Shown here in pieces: positions 47,564 to 55,692 of a stretch of DNA of 64,000 bases (positions within the stretch are counted from its first letter, which is position 1; every line of letters begins with the position of its first letter). The position numbers and the translations under genes are program-made. Origin of the DNA: Microbulbifer sediminum (GTDB lineage: Bacteria; Pseudomonadota; Gammaproteobacteria; Pseudomonadales; Cellvibrionaceae); the NCBI RefSeq assembly GCF_021729035.1, contig NZ_JAJSAP010000004.1, forward strand, positions 372,001 through 436,000, in the 5' to 3' direction. The notes below the pieces were generated by a model, which ran no database searches, was not told where the DNA came from, and was given only the letters and a program-made list of their open reading frames with translations.

Positions 47564-48040
47564 CCCGTTTCTCCTCACTCAACGCAAGGAACATTCCGCC
47601 AAGGCGCTACTGCTTCAGTACTGCTGTTACTTCCTCTGATTTATGCTTGTAAAGGCATATGGCGCCTCCCCGCTCCCGACCGGACTGCACGGCTCGCGGG
47701 ATTCAAGACGGTCGGGGATGACCGGTCTCAATTTGCTCTGGATACGTCTTGTCAAAGTGAGGAATACTGCCCGAAGGTCATTCCCGAGGTTCCAGCTTGT
47801 TTTTATTCTCACCGCCTGTTGTATCACTCACGGCATACAAGTCAACGACGCTACGGCAATAAGCGTCACTGCCAGCCTTAGCGTTTCCAGAGGAAACAAC
47901 CGGGGCAGACCAATGCTACCGATCAACCCGGCAATTCGACTGAGCGAGAAAGGTAGTCACGAAGAATCGGAATGACGGGCACAGTCCCGGCTTAGAGCTG
48001 GGCGCACCACCAACCAGATAGACAAACCGTACGCCCCGGT
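47564..48040. other. 477-base intergenic region with possible degraded repeats
   Basis: No supported gene. Two segments, near 47710-47723 and 47777-47790, are imperfect inverted copies (11 of 14 positions) of GGTCATTCCCGAGG-type sequence, and a related GGAATGACGGGC lies near 47970. These resemble the ends of dispersed REP/MITE-like elements. Nothing else definite. Confidence 0.35.
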
Positions 48041-49108
48041 TCAGACCTCAATCGGCGCCACCGCTTGCATCCAGCCGAACGGGTCTTCCGCCCTGCCCTC
48101 CTGGATATCCAGCAATGCCTGGCGCAGGTGCTCGGAAACCGGCCCCGGAACCTGCGTCAACTCATACTGGACCTCACCGTCACCCAGGACACTGATCGGG
48201 CTGATAATGGCAGCGGTGCCGCAGGCAAAGGCCTCACTGCAGGTCCCGGACCTGACCAGCGCAAGCAGGTCATCAATATCGATGTCCCGCTCGTGCACGG
48301 TATAGCCCTGCGCTTCAGCCAGGTCGATCAGGGAATCGCGGGTAACCCCTTCAAGGATTGAACCATTGAGCTTCGGGGTATGCAGCTCCCCTTCCATCAC
48401 GGCAAAGAAGTTCATGCCCGACAGCTCGTCGACGGTATGGCGGTTACCCGGGTTGAGCCACAGGGACTGGTCATAGCCCCGTGCCCTAAGGCGCGAGATG
48501 CTCAGCAGCGAGGCCGCGTAGTTACCGCCCACCTTGGCGTCCCCGGTCCCCCCAACCGCAGCGCGGGAATCCTCTCTCTCCACCCACAGGCGCATATGGC
48601 CGGCATGATAGGCCTCTGACGGGCTGGCGATCACGTAGAACTCGTATGAAGTGCTCGCAGATACCGTCAGGTCCGCCTGGGTACCGATCAGGAAGGGGCG
48701 CAGGTACAGGGACTCGCCGCTGTTTGCCGGCACCAGGTTGGCGCAGTAGGCGGCCACAGTGCGGACACCATCCATAAACAGAGCCTCCGGCACCGGGGGC
48801 ATGCACAGGCGCTCTGCGGAATGCGCCATCCGCGCGGCATTGCGCTCGGGGCGGAACAGGTTAACGCCACTGTTCCTGGTCCGATACGCTTTCATCCCCT
48901 CGAAACAGGACTGGGCGTAATGCAGCACCTTGGCCGCGGGGTCCAGCGCCAGGGGCGCATAGGGCACCAGCTCACCGCTGCTCCAGCATCCATCCTGGCA
49001 GACCGCACGAAACATCACCGGTGCCATCACCGTGCCGAACCCGAGCCGCTCGGGCATTTCAAATCCCCGCAGGCTGTTCGCCACTGCCGGGTCAATATAA
49101 ATGCTCAC
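48041..49108 (-). CDS. ilvE: branched-chain amino acid aminotransferase (class IV)
   Basis: 355 residues from a GTG with AGGAG upstream. Fold type IV PLP enzyme of the larger BCAT group: F-E-G-M-K-A-Y-R near residues 69-76, the Schiff-base lysine K192 in G-D-A-K-V-G-G-N-Y-A-A-S, and late motifs E-A-F-A-C-G-T-A-A. It interconverts leucine, isoleucine and valine with their 2-oxo acids in the cytoplasm. Stand-alone gene, no ilv or leu neighbours. Confidence 0.92.
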   Translation of the reverse strand: MSIYIDPAVANSLRGFEMPERLGFGTVMAPVMFRAVCQDGCWSSGELVPYAPLALDPAAKVLHYAQSCFEGMKAYRTRNSGVNLFRPERNAARMAHSAERLCMPPVPEALFMDGVRTVAAYCANLVPANSGESLYLRPFLIGTQADLTVSASTSYEFYVIASPSEAYHAGHMRLWVEREDSRAAVGGTGDAKVGGNYAASLLSISRLRARGYDQSLWLNPGNRHTVDELSGMNFFAVMEGELHTPKLNGSILEGVTRDSLIDLAEAQGYTVHERDIDIDDLLALVRSGTCSEAFACGTAAIISPISVLGDGEVQYELTQVPGPVSEHLRQALLDIQEGRAEDPFGWMQAVAPIEV

Positions 49109-49743
49109 TGGGAGATCTCCTGTATCAACGCTGTGCCGATTATGGCCCCTGCCGACAACGAATCCAAACTCTCTTTGCCGGTAATGGCGGGCCCGCGCAA
49201 CGAATGAAGATACAAAGGCACACTTTGTAGGAGAAGCCTTTCACCGGCCACGCTGTCACCTGCCGGCCTCCCCCAGGCAACCCTCGGCCGGCTCTGACCA
49301 GAATACACCTCAGGGTCACCAAGCCGTCTAATGCGGCACTTCCATCAACATGAAATTGTGGCATGCAGCACTTCGTATTCGGCAACGACCAAACCGGCCC
49401 GGTGCTACTGTGCGTAATAGCCTGTCGAGGGACGCAACAATTTTTACCGTCATCCGCACCGGGCGACAGACGACGCTTGACTATACTCATCAATACGCCC
49501 CGGTGACGCCGGCGAACAGGTGACAGGGGCCTCCCGCGAACAGTAGTGCGGTTTATTGCACCGCCAGAAAATCGCGGAGACCGGAACTGAAAACCTCCGG
49601 GCACAGTCAAGGACTGGGAACCGAACCACACTTCAGGGAGAGAAATTCCGGCGGCATGTATCGCACGGAAATCATGCCCGACCACTCGCGAGCCACGGTT
49701 CGCGGCCGGGTGAGGCAAAACATGGAACAGAAGTGGTTCAACC
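49109..49743. other. 635-base region upstream of the envelope operon, no gene seen
   Basis: No open frame here has a ribosome site, protein-like composition or recognisable motif. The promoter of the plus-strand operon beginning at 49744 should lie here, but I could not pick a convincing -35/-10 pair. No repeat stands out. Confidence 0.4.
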
Positions 49744-51048
49744 GTGACACAGACAGAATCCAGCAGCACTTTTGCTATCGGCTTGATGTTTACAGCCACA
49801 GCTCTGCTGTGCAGCGATACGTGGGCGGAAGTTGAGCCCGCGCCGGCTGATACCGGCGCCCCTCCGCCGGCCTTTATCGAAGCAGCTTCTCAACCTCTTG
49901 AAAGCGAGCCACGCCACCGACAGTTGCGTCCATCCGAAGCGGTACAGCGCTATCGGCAACGTATTGAGGATATGGAGGCCGAGCACGGCGCCTATGGCAC
50001 CGGCATTGATGAACAGTTGGTGGGCCTGGCCACTGCCTTGCAAAAATCTGGTGCGCACGAGGAGGCGATCAGCGAGTTCCGCCGGGCAATGCTGATAAAT
50101 CGTGTCAATGAGGGGCTCTACTCGCTCAACCAGGTTCCCATGATTGAGCGCATGATCGACAGCCAGATTGCACTCAATCAGTGGGGAGATGCCAACGACA
50201 ACCAGGAATACCTCTACTGGTTACACGAACAGAATTACGGCGACAGTGACCCTCGCATGCTGCCAGTCATAGAGCGCCTCAGCAGCTGGCACCTGCAGGC
50301 CTACGTGGAGGAGAAAGGCGAAACACTGTTCGAGCACCTCATCAGTGCCACCAATCTCTACCAGCTGGCGGTAGACATTATCACGCAGAATTTCGGGGCC
50401 AACGACCTGCGGCTGGTTGAAGCACTGCGGGGACTCAAGGCGACGAACTATTACCTGGCCACCTATGCCGGCGAACCCCAGCCGCCGGTGGTAGTGAACA
50501 CCAGTTTCGCCGGCGGGGGATTCGACAATAACCACCGGCAGGCGCAACTCGACCATTTCCGCATGAACAGCTTCAGTACCGGGAAGAAGGCCATTGCGCG
50601 CATTGTCGATGTCTACCAGAAGAACCCACAGTCGCCCCCCGCTGCCTCGGCCAAGGCCAAGGTGGAGCTGGGAGACTGGTACATGATGTTCAACAAGTGG
50701 CACTCAGCCCGGGAAACTTATGGTGAGGCCTATCATGCCCTGTGGGATAACGGCGCCACCAACCGAGAGATAGACGCCATTTTCGGCCGTCCCGCCGCCC
50801 TGCCCGACCTGCCCATGCTGGACGAAGATCGCGGGGGCCTGGCCCAGTCTTATGTGACCGTTTCTTACGACGTAACAGCCTACGGCAAAGCGCGCAACAT
50901 AGAGATCCTCAACTCCAGCCCGGGAGACAGTGTGGTCATCCGCTCCCGTGTCAAAAATGTTCTCAAGCGCGCCAAGTTCCGGCCCCGGTTCGAGAATGGA
51001 GAACCGGTGGATACCGTGGGTATCGTGCAACGGTTCGTCTTTGACTAA
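49744..51048 (+). CDS. exported TPR-type protein with TonB-C-like end
   Basis: 434 residues from a GTG. A signal peptide (F-A-I-G-L-M-F-T-A-T-A-L-L, cleavage near T-W-A-E) is followed by helical repeats at about 90-330, including G-A-H-E-E-A-I-S-E-F-R-R-A-M. The last 80 residues (V-T-V-S-Y-D-V-T, then V-L-K-R-A-K-F-R-P-R-F) resemble the TonB C-terminal fold, which here lacks a membrane anchor. It is probably periplasmic. It is the first gene of a run of plus-strand envelope genes, 256 bases before the next. Confidence 0.72.
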   Translation: MTQTESSSTFAIGLMFTATALLCSDTWAEVEPAPADTGAPPPAFIEAASQPLESEPRHRQLRPSEAVQRYRQRIEDMEAEHGAYGTGIDEQLVGLATALQKSGAHEEAISEFRRAMLINRVNEGLYSLNQVPMIERMIDSQIALNQWGDANDNQEYLYWLHEQNYGDSDPRMLPVIERLSSWHLQAYVEEKGETLFEHLISATNLYQLAVDIITQNFGANDLRLVEALRGLKATNYYLATYAGEPQPPVVVNTSFAGGGFDNNHRQAQLDHFRMNSFSTGKKAIARIVDVYQKNPQSPPAASAKAKVELGDWYMMFNKWHSARETYGEAYHALWDNGATNREIDAIFGRPAALPDLPMLDEDRGGLAQSYVTVSYDVTAYGKARNIEILNSSPGDSVVIRSRVKNVLKRAKFRPRFENGEPVDTVGIVQRFVFD

Positions 51049-51304
51049 CCTGGTTGATAGTTCGCACGACAGCATCGTCAAGCCGGGTGAGCTGGCACGC
51101 CCCGGAGACAGGTTCAACCAAACCAGGGGCCTCGCCGCAGGTCCAACAGAACAGGCTGCGACAGAGGCGAGAAAGCCCGAGAAAAATGCAGAGTTCCGGC
51201 CCCGCAGTAATACAGGAACCAATTTGAAAGCTGGCAGAGTCGGCGTGCACCGCACCGATCACTCGAGCCCGACAGGCGCCCACCGGCGCATCAGGAGAGA
51301 GAAA

Positions 51305-52537
51305 ATGACACCAGGGAAAGCGGTATTTTCACAGCGCAGCAAAACCCCGGGCTGGCACACCCTGGCCTCGGTCGTGGTACTGAGCGCCGTTATCGCCGGC
51401 TGCAAGAGTCAACAGACACAGCAACAGCCACCGGCTCAGCCATCCCAGTCACAATCCCAATCACAACCGTCCAGCAGCTCGCAGTCACAGTCCTCCAGCA
51501 GCTCACAGAGTCAGCCGAGCACGGCCAGCAATACGCCGCAAAGCAGCCCCCAGAGCAGCCGCAGCAGCTCGTCCTCGACGCCCAATACCAGCAGCGGCCA
51601 GCCGAATACCTCCATGCCCAGTATCGAGTCGGGTCCACAGTCCACCCAGCAGACCAGTACTGCATCTGATTCGGGCAGCGAGGAATCCAGACGCCGCAGT
51701 TCGGCCGGGGACAGCATGCCCGACCCGACAGCGCGACCGGACTCCCCATCGACCCCGGTTTACAGCGAATCCGAAGCGGAACCACAGGAACGGCGTATGC
51801 CCCCCGATCCCTCCTCCAGCAACGAGGGCCAGCCCCCGGAGGACATCGACTTCTCCGAGGAGGAGCAAACCTCTTCCTCCTCCAGTAGCAGTGCTTCCTC
51901 TTCGAGTAGCAGTGCCTCCAGCAGCAGTGCCGCAAACGCCAGCAGCGCTTCCAGTGACGCATCCGCTCAGGCCAGCAGAGCCTCCACCAGCGCCAGCGCC
52001 CCGGCCAGCGCGGGCAGCCCGCCGAGTGGCAACAGCGCCCCCAACGAGGCACCAGCCACCGCCGCCGAGCGCGTGGCAGAGCTGGAGGGCGAGTTCGACT
52101 CCACCATGGCCAGCTACGACGGGATGATTCTGCGGGAGCGGGACTATGTACGTAATCGCCCGGCCTCCCAGGAAGAGAGCGAAGAGTCCATGGACGAGCC
52201 CCCGCCCGGGGAGTCCCTCGAAGACCTGATCGAGTCCGCTGAAGCGGAAATTCCCGCTCCCCCCGGGGGCGGTGGTGCCGGGGGCGAGGAGGGCAGTGGC
52301 CCGGAACAGAATAATTCCAGTGGGCAGGCCACCGGCCCCGGCATGCCGACTGCCGGGCGCAAGGGTGAATATGACCACAGTGGCAGCGGTTCTGTCGTAC
52401 CCGCCGACATCCCCCAGGGTGATGACGACGATGTAGTGGCACGCCAGATCCGCGAGGCCGCCATGCGCGAGAAGGATCCCGAGCTGCGCGAGCGGCTGTG
52501 GGAGGAATACCGGAAATATAAAAACGCGAAGAAGTAA
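51305..52537 (+). CDS. serine/glutamine-rich lipoprotein
   Basis: 410 residues from the ATG at 51305, preceded by AGGAGAGAG; the frame is open far upstream but without a start site. The lipobox is V-I-A-G-C at about residue 33. Residues 40-250 are low-complexity Ser, Gln and Pro sequence, including S-S-S-S-S-A-S-S-S-S-S. Residues 250-330 form a helical domain with R-V-A-E-L-E-G-E-F. The tail is acidic, Gly/Pro-rich, then charged and helical (R-L-W-E-E-Y-R-K-Y). It is probably an outer-membrane lipoprotein with a long flexible linker that could span the periplasm. Its role is unknown. Confidence 0.75.
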   Translation: MTPGKAVFSQRSKTPGWHTLASVVVLSAVIAGCKSQQTQQQPPAQPSQSQSQSQPSSSSQSQSSSSSQSQPSTASNTPQSSPQSSRSSSSSTPNTSSGQPNTSMPSIESGPQSTQQTSTASDSGSEESRRRSSAGDSMPDPTARPDSPSTPVYSESEAEPQERRMPPDPSSSNEGQPPEDIDFSEEEQTSSSSSSSASSSSSSASSSSAANASSASSDASAQASRASTSASAPASAGSPPSGNSAPNEAPATAAERVAELEGEFDSTMASYDGMILRERDYVRNRPASQEESEESMDEPPPGESLEDLIESAEAEIPAPPGGGGAGGEEGSGPEQNNSSGQATGPGMPTAGRKGEYDHSGSGSVVPADIPQGDDDDVVARQIREAAMREKDPELRERLWEEYRKYKNAKK

Positions 52538-52554
52538 CAGCGGAGGGAATTACC

Positions 52555-53766
52555 ATGCACTTGCCCAGACTGTTGTCCACCGCACAATCACTGCGCCGCT
52601 ACCTGCTGGTGGGCAGCCTCTTGCTGCTAGGCGCCTGTGCGACAACGGAGGTGCGCACGACCGCGTTTACCCCACTGACGGTAGAGGACGCCACCATCCC
52701 GGAGGACCGCCTGCTGGATGTGGGTGTGGTGCAGTTCGATCCGGGACTGGCCACCGCGGAGGTGGATGAAGAGGAACTGGTATTCCCCGAGTTGCGCCAG
52801 GCCGAATCACGCTATATCGCCGTGACGCTCGCGGAATCCCTACAGGGGAGCCAGGGCTGGGGTCCGGTGCGGGTAATCCCCAGCACTCGCACCAATATCG
52901 ATGTGACCGTCCAGGGCCGGATCCTCCAGTCTGACGGCGAGACCCTTACTGTGGAAGTGACGGTCACCGACTCCCGCGGCCAGCAGTGGTTTACCAGGGA
53001 GTATTCCGAGCGCGCCTCGCAGTATGCCTACGATCGCAAGCACCCCACCAAAGGGGATGCCTTCCAGGGCATTTACAATCGTATCGCCAATGACATGCTC
53101 AAATATCGCCAGGGCCTGTCCAGTGAATATATCGCCGAGCTGCGCGCCATTTCTGAGATGCGTTTCGCCCGCAGCTTTTCTCCGGGTGCCTTCTCCCGCT
53201 ACCTCAGCCAGAACGAGGATGGGATCTATCAGCTGAAAGCCCTGCCCGCCCAGGATGATCCGATGCTGCAGCGTGTGCGACGCATCCGCGAACGTGATTA
53301 CCTGTTTGTCGACACCCTGCAGGGATATTACGGCACCTTCGTAAAATCCATGGAGACCCCCTACCAGGAGTGGCGCTCGCTCAGCTTCGAGGAAGTGCAG
53401 CAGATGCGCGAACTGAAACGCAAAGCCCGCAACCACACCATCATGGGCGCAGCCGCAATTATCGGCGGGATCGCCGCCGCCGGTGCCGGGGGTGGTGCCG
53501 CACGCCAGGCGGGCCATGTGGCTATCGCCGGTGGCGGCTACCTGGTCAAGAGTGGTTTCGACCGCCGCAGCGAGGCAAAAATGCACATCGAGGCCCTGCA
53601 GGAGCTGGGTGATTCCATGCAGGCCGAAGTCGAGCCGCAAATTGTCGAGCTGGAAGACCGCACCGTGACCCTTTCCGGCACAGTGGAAAACCAGTACCGG
53701 CAGTGGCGTGAAATCCTCAAGGAGATTTACGAAACCGAAACCGGTGCGCTGGAAACCAATATCTGA
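52555..53766 (+). CDS. lipoprotein with glycine zipper and BON-like end
   Basis: 403 residues; GGAGGGAATTACC precedes the ATG. The lipobox is L-L-L-G-A-C near residue 28. An alpha/beta domain (about 55-170) has V-G-V-V-Q-F-D and R-V-I-P-S-T, resembling the lipoprotein-type domains that bind partners at the outer membrane. Near residues 300-325 is a Gly/Ala-rich segment (I-I-G-G-I-A-A-A-G-A-G-G-G), a glycine-zipper-like membrane motif. The end (V-T-L-S-G-T-V-E-N) resembles a BON-type fold. Exact family not recognised. It starts 17 bases after the previous gene. Confidence 0.75.
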   Translation: MHLPRLLSTAQSLRRYLLVGSLLLLGACATTEVRTTAFTPLTVEDATIPEDRLLDVGVVQFDPGLATAEVDEEELVFPELRQAESRYIAVTLAESLQGSQGWGPVRVIPSTRTNIDVTVQGRILQSDGETLTVEVTVTDSRGQQWFTREYSERASQYAYDRKHPTKGDAFQGIYNRIANDMLKYRQGLSSEYIAELRAISEMRFARSFSPGAFSRYLSQNEDGIYQLKALPAQDDPMLQRVRRIRERDYLFVDTLQGYYGTFVKSMETPYQEWRSLSFEEVQQMRELKRKARNHTIMGAAAIIGGIAAAGAGGGAARQAGHVAIAGGGYLVKSGFDRRSEAKMHIEALQELGDSMQAEVEPQIVELEDRTVTLSGTVENQYRQWREILKEIYETETGALETNI

Positions 53767-53773
53767 TCAACGC

Positions 53774-53796
53774 GCGCCCGTCCACATGGCGGGCGC
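53774..53796 (+). other. intercistronic hairpin in the envelope operon
   Basis: Exact arms GCGCCCG and CGGGCGC with a nine-base loop, between two closely spaced genes. There is no T-run, so transcription probably continues; it could tune mRNA stability or downstream levels. Confidence 0.45.
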
Positions 53797-53821
53797 CGGA
53801 CAATAATCACAGCAATGCGGA

Positions 53822-55402
53822 ATGACTATGCAACACCGCGATCAGTCCCCCGAAGACGATGGCTATATAGAGCCCGCCGATTTTCGCTTCGGTGGCAAGC
53901 CCGGCCGTACCGACATTCGGGAGTCCACGACCACTGCGCAGGAAGGGAGGCGTCCCCCTTCCCGCCGTAACCTGCCGGCCATCTTCCTGGGAACCGCTCT
54001 GGTCGTGGGGGTAGTCGGGGTCTTCTGGCTTCTGCCCCGGGCAGTGGAAAAACCGGCCGTCAAAGTCACTTCTTCCCAGACGACGGTCACATCGGCGACC
54101 GCCGGGGCAAACCGGCCGGCGAAGCTACAGGCATCCCCCTATACCGATGCGGAAATCGCACGCCAGCGCCGCCGTGTACAGGAGATCCTCCAGGAAATAT
54201 TCGTCCTTCAGGAAGAGCTGCAGGAACGCCGCGTGGAAATCTGGGCTGGCGAGGATTTTTCTGCAGCTCGCGGCCTGGCGGAAGAAGCGGACGGAACCTA
54301 TCGACAGCGCAAGTTCCAGCAGGCGCTCGGCCAGTACGAGGGGGCCCTGGCCGCGATGCAGGAAATCCGCGACAGCGTTCCAGAGCGAATCGAGCAGCAT
54401 CTGGCCGAGGGCAACAGGGCACTGGACAACGGTGATGCCGATGCCGCACACCGTGCCTTTGACCTGGTCCTGACCATTTCCGAAGAGCACCCGCGCGGCA
54501 CCCGGGGCAAGGCACGCGCAGAAAAACTGCCTGAGGTCTGGGAACAGGTCAACCGCGGACGTGCTGCCTTCGCCGCCAATGACCTGGACACTGCGAAACG
54601 GGCCCTGGAGCAGGCTCTCGCGCTGGATGACGAGACCCGCCCGGCCCGCAAATTACTGCCGAATGTGCTCGCCGCGATCACTGAACGCGATTACAGCGAG
54701 GCCATGTCCAGGGGGTATGCCGCCATTGCTGAGAGTAATTTTGCGGTCGCCAAGTCTGCATTCGAACGGGCGCAGGAACTCAAGCCCGCAGCGAAGGACC
54801 CTGCCGTCGGCTTGCAGCAAGCAGCCAATGGGCTGGAGCAGACCCGCGTCGAACGCCTGTTCAGCCAGGCCCGTCAACAAGAGGCATCCGAACAGTGGCA
54901 TGCCGCCGTAGATAGCTACAGGGCACTGCTGGCAACCGACAGCAGCCTGGTCAACGCGATCACCGGCAAGGCCCGCGCCCAGGCCAGGGCCACACTGGAC
55001 GACCAGCTCCAGGCACTGCTCGACGATCCGCTGTCGTTGGGTGGCAGCAAACGCAACGCGCACGCGCGCACGGTGCTGGCTGACGCTCGCCAGATCGATG
55101 CCGATGGGCCGCGACTGCAATCCCAGATTGAAGCGCTGGAAACCGCGCTGACCCAGGCCGTGATCCCAGTGCCCGTACTGTTCCAGTCGGACAGCAGCAC
55201 CCGGGTATCCATTTACCGTGTGGGTACGCTGGGCAACTTTAGTGAGCGCCAGATTACGCTCAAGCCGGGCCGCTACACCGCGGTGGGAAGGCGTGACGGC
55301 TATCGGGATGTGCGTCGTGAATTTACCGTAACTCCAGGGGCCGAGACACCGACAGTCGTCATCCGGTGCGCAGAGAAAATAAACGGTGCCAATAACGGTT
55401 AG
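53822..55402 (+). CDS. membrane-anchored TPR protein with PEGA-like end
   Basis: 526 residues. A short acidic cytoplasmic N-terminus precedes one membrane helix near residues 52-70 (A-I-F-L-G-T-A-L-V-V-G-V-V-G-V-F-W). The periplasmic part is mostly TPR-like helix (about 110-400, with R-G-R-A-A-F-A-A-N-D-L-D-T-A-K and repeated L-x-x-A motifs). The last 80 residues form a small beta domain resembling PEGA (G-R-Y-T-A-V-G-R-R-D-G-Y-R-D-V-R). A scaffold or sensor between membrane and periplasm is likely. No catalytic motif. Confidence 0.75.
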   Translation: MTMQHRDQSPEDDGYIEPADFRFGGKPGRTDIRESTTTAQEGRRPPSRRNLPAIFLGTALVVGVVGVFWLLPRAVEKPAVKVTSSQTTVTSATAGANRPAKLQASPYTDAEIARQRRRVQEILQEIFVLQEELQERRVEIWAGEDFSAARGLAEEADGTYRQRKFQQALGQYEGALAAMQEIRDSVPERIEQHLAEGNRALDNGDADAAHRAFDLVLTISEEHPRGTRGKARAEKLPEVWEQVNRGRAAFAANDLDTAKRALEQALALDDETRPARKLLPNVLAAITERDYSEAMSRGYAAIAESNFAVAKSAFERAQELKPAAKDPAVGLQQAANGLEQTRVERLFSQARQQEASEQWHAAVDSYRALLATDSSLVNAITGKARAQARATLDDQLQALLDDPLSLGGSKRNAHARTVLADARQIDADGPRLQSQIEALETALTQAVIPVPVLFQSDSSTRVSIYRVGTLGNFSERQITLKPGRYTAVGRRDGYRDVRREFTVTPGAETPTVVIRCAEKINGANNG

Positions 55403-55692
55403 CAGCGCCGCCAGGCACTGAACCGCCCTCCATTTAACTGATCCAATTCGTTGCTGGTCCGGCCGTTTCCAAAAGCTGGACAGGTTCGCCTGCCCGGTGC
55501 TGGCGATAAAAGGAATATCGCGACAAACAGCGGCGCGAGGGACATGGCGCAAGCACGAGCGAGCTAAGCTTTATGTCACTGGAAAAGACAGGCAGCGAAA
55601 GGCGCGGGAATCCACCATCCCCCAGCGCTGCCCGGGCAACAGCCGGCGCCCATGCGATAAAGCGATAACTACGCAGTAACAGGGATTCACTA

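Noticed and set aside
47643-47975. Possible 110-residue protein in the intergenic region
   Set aside because: No ribosome site, odd composition, and it runs through the possible repeat sequences.
49140-49799. Possible 219-residue minus-strand protein
   Set aside because: No recognisable motif or ribosome site, and it overlaps the start of the real plus-strand gene at 49744.
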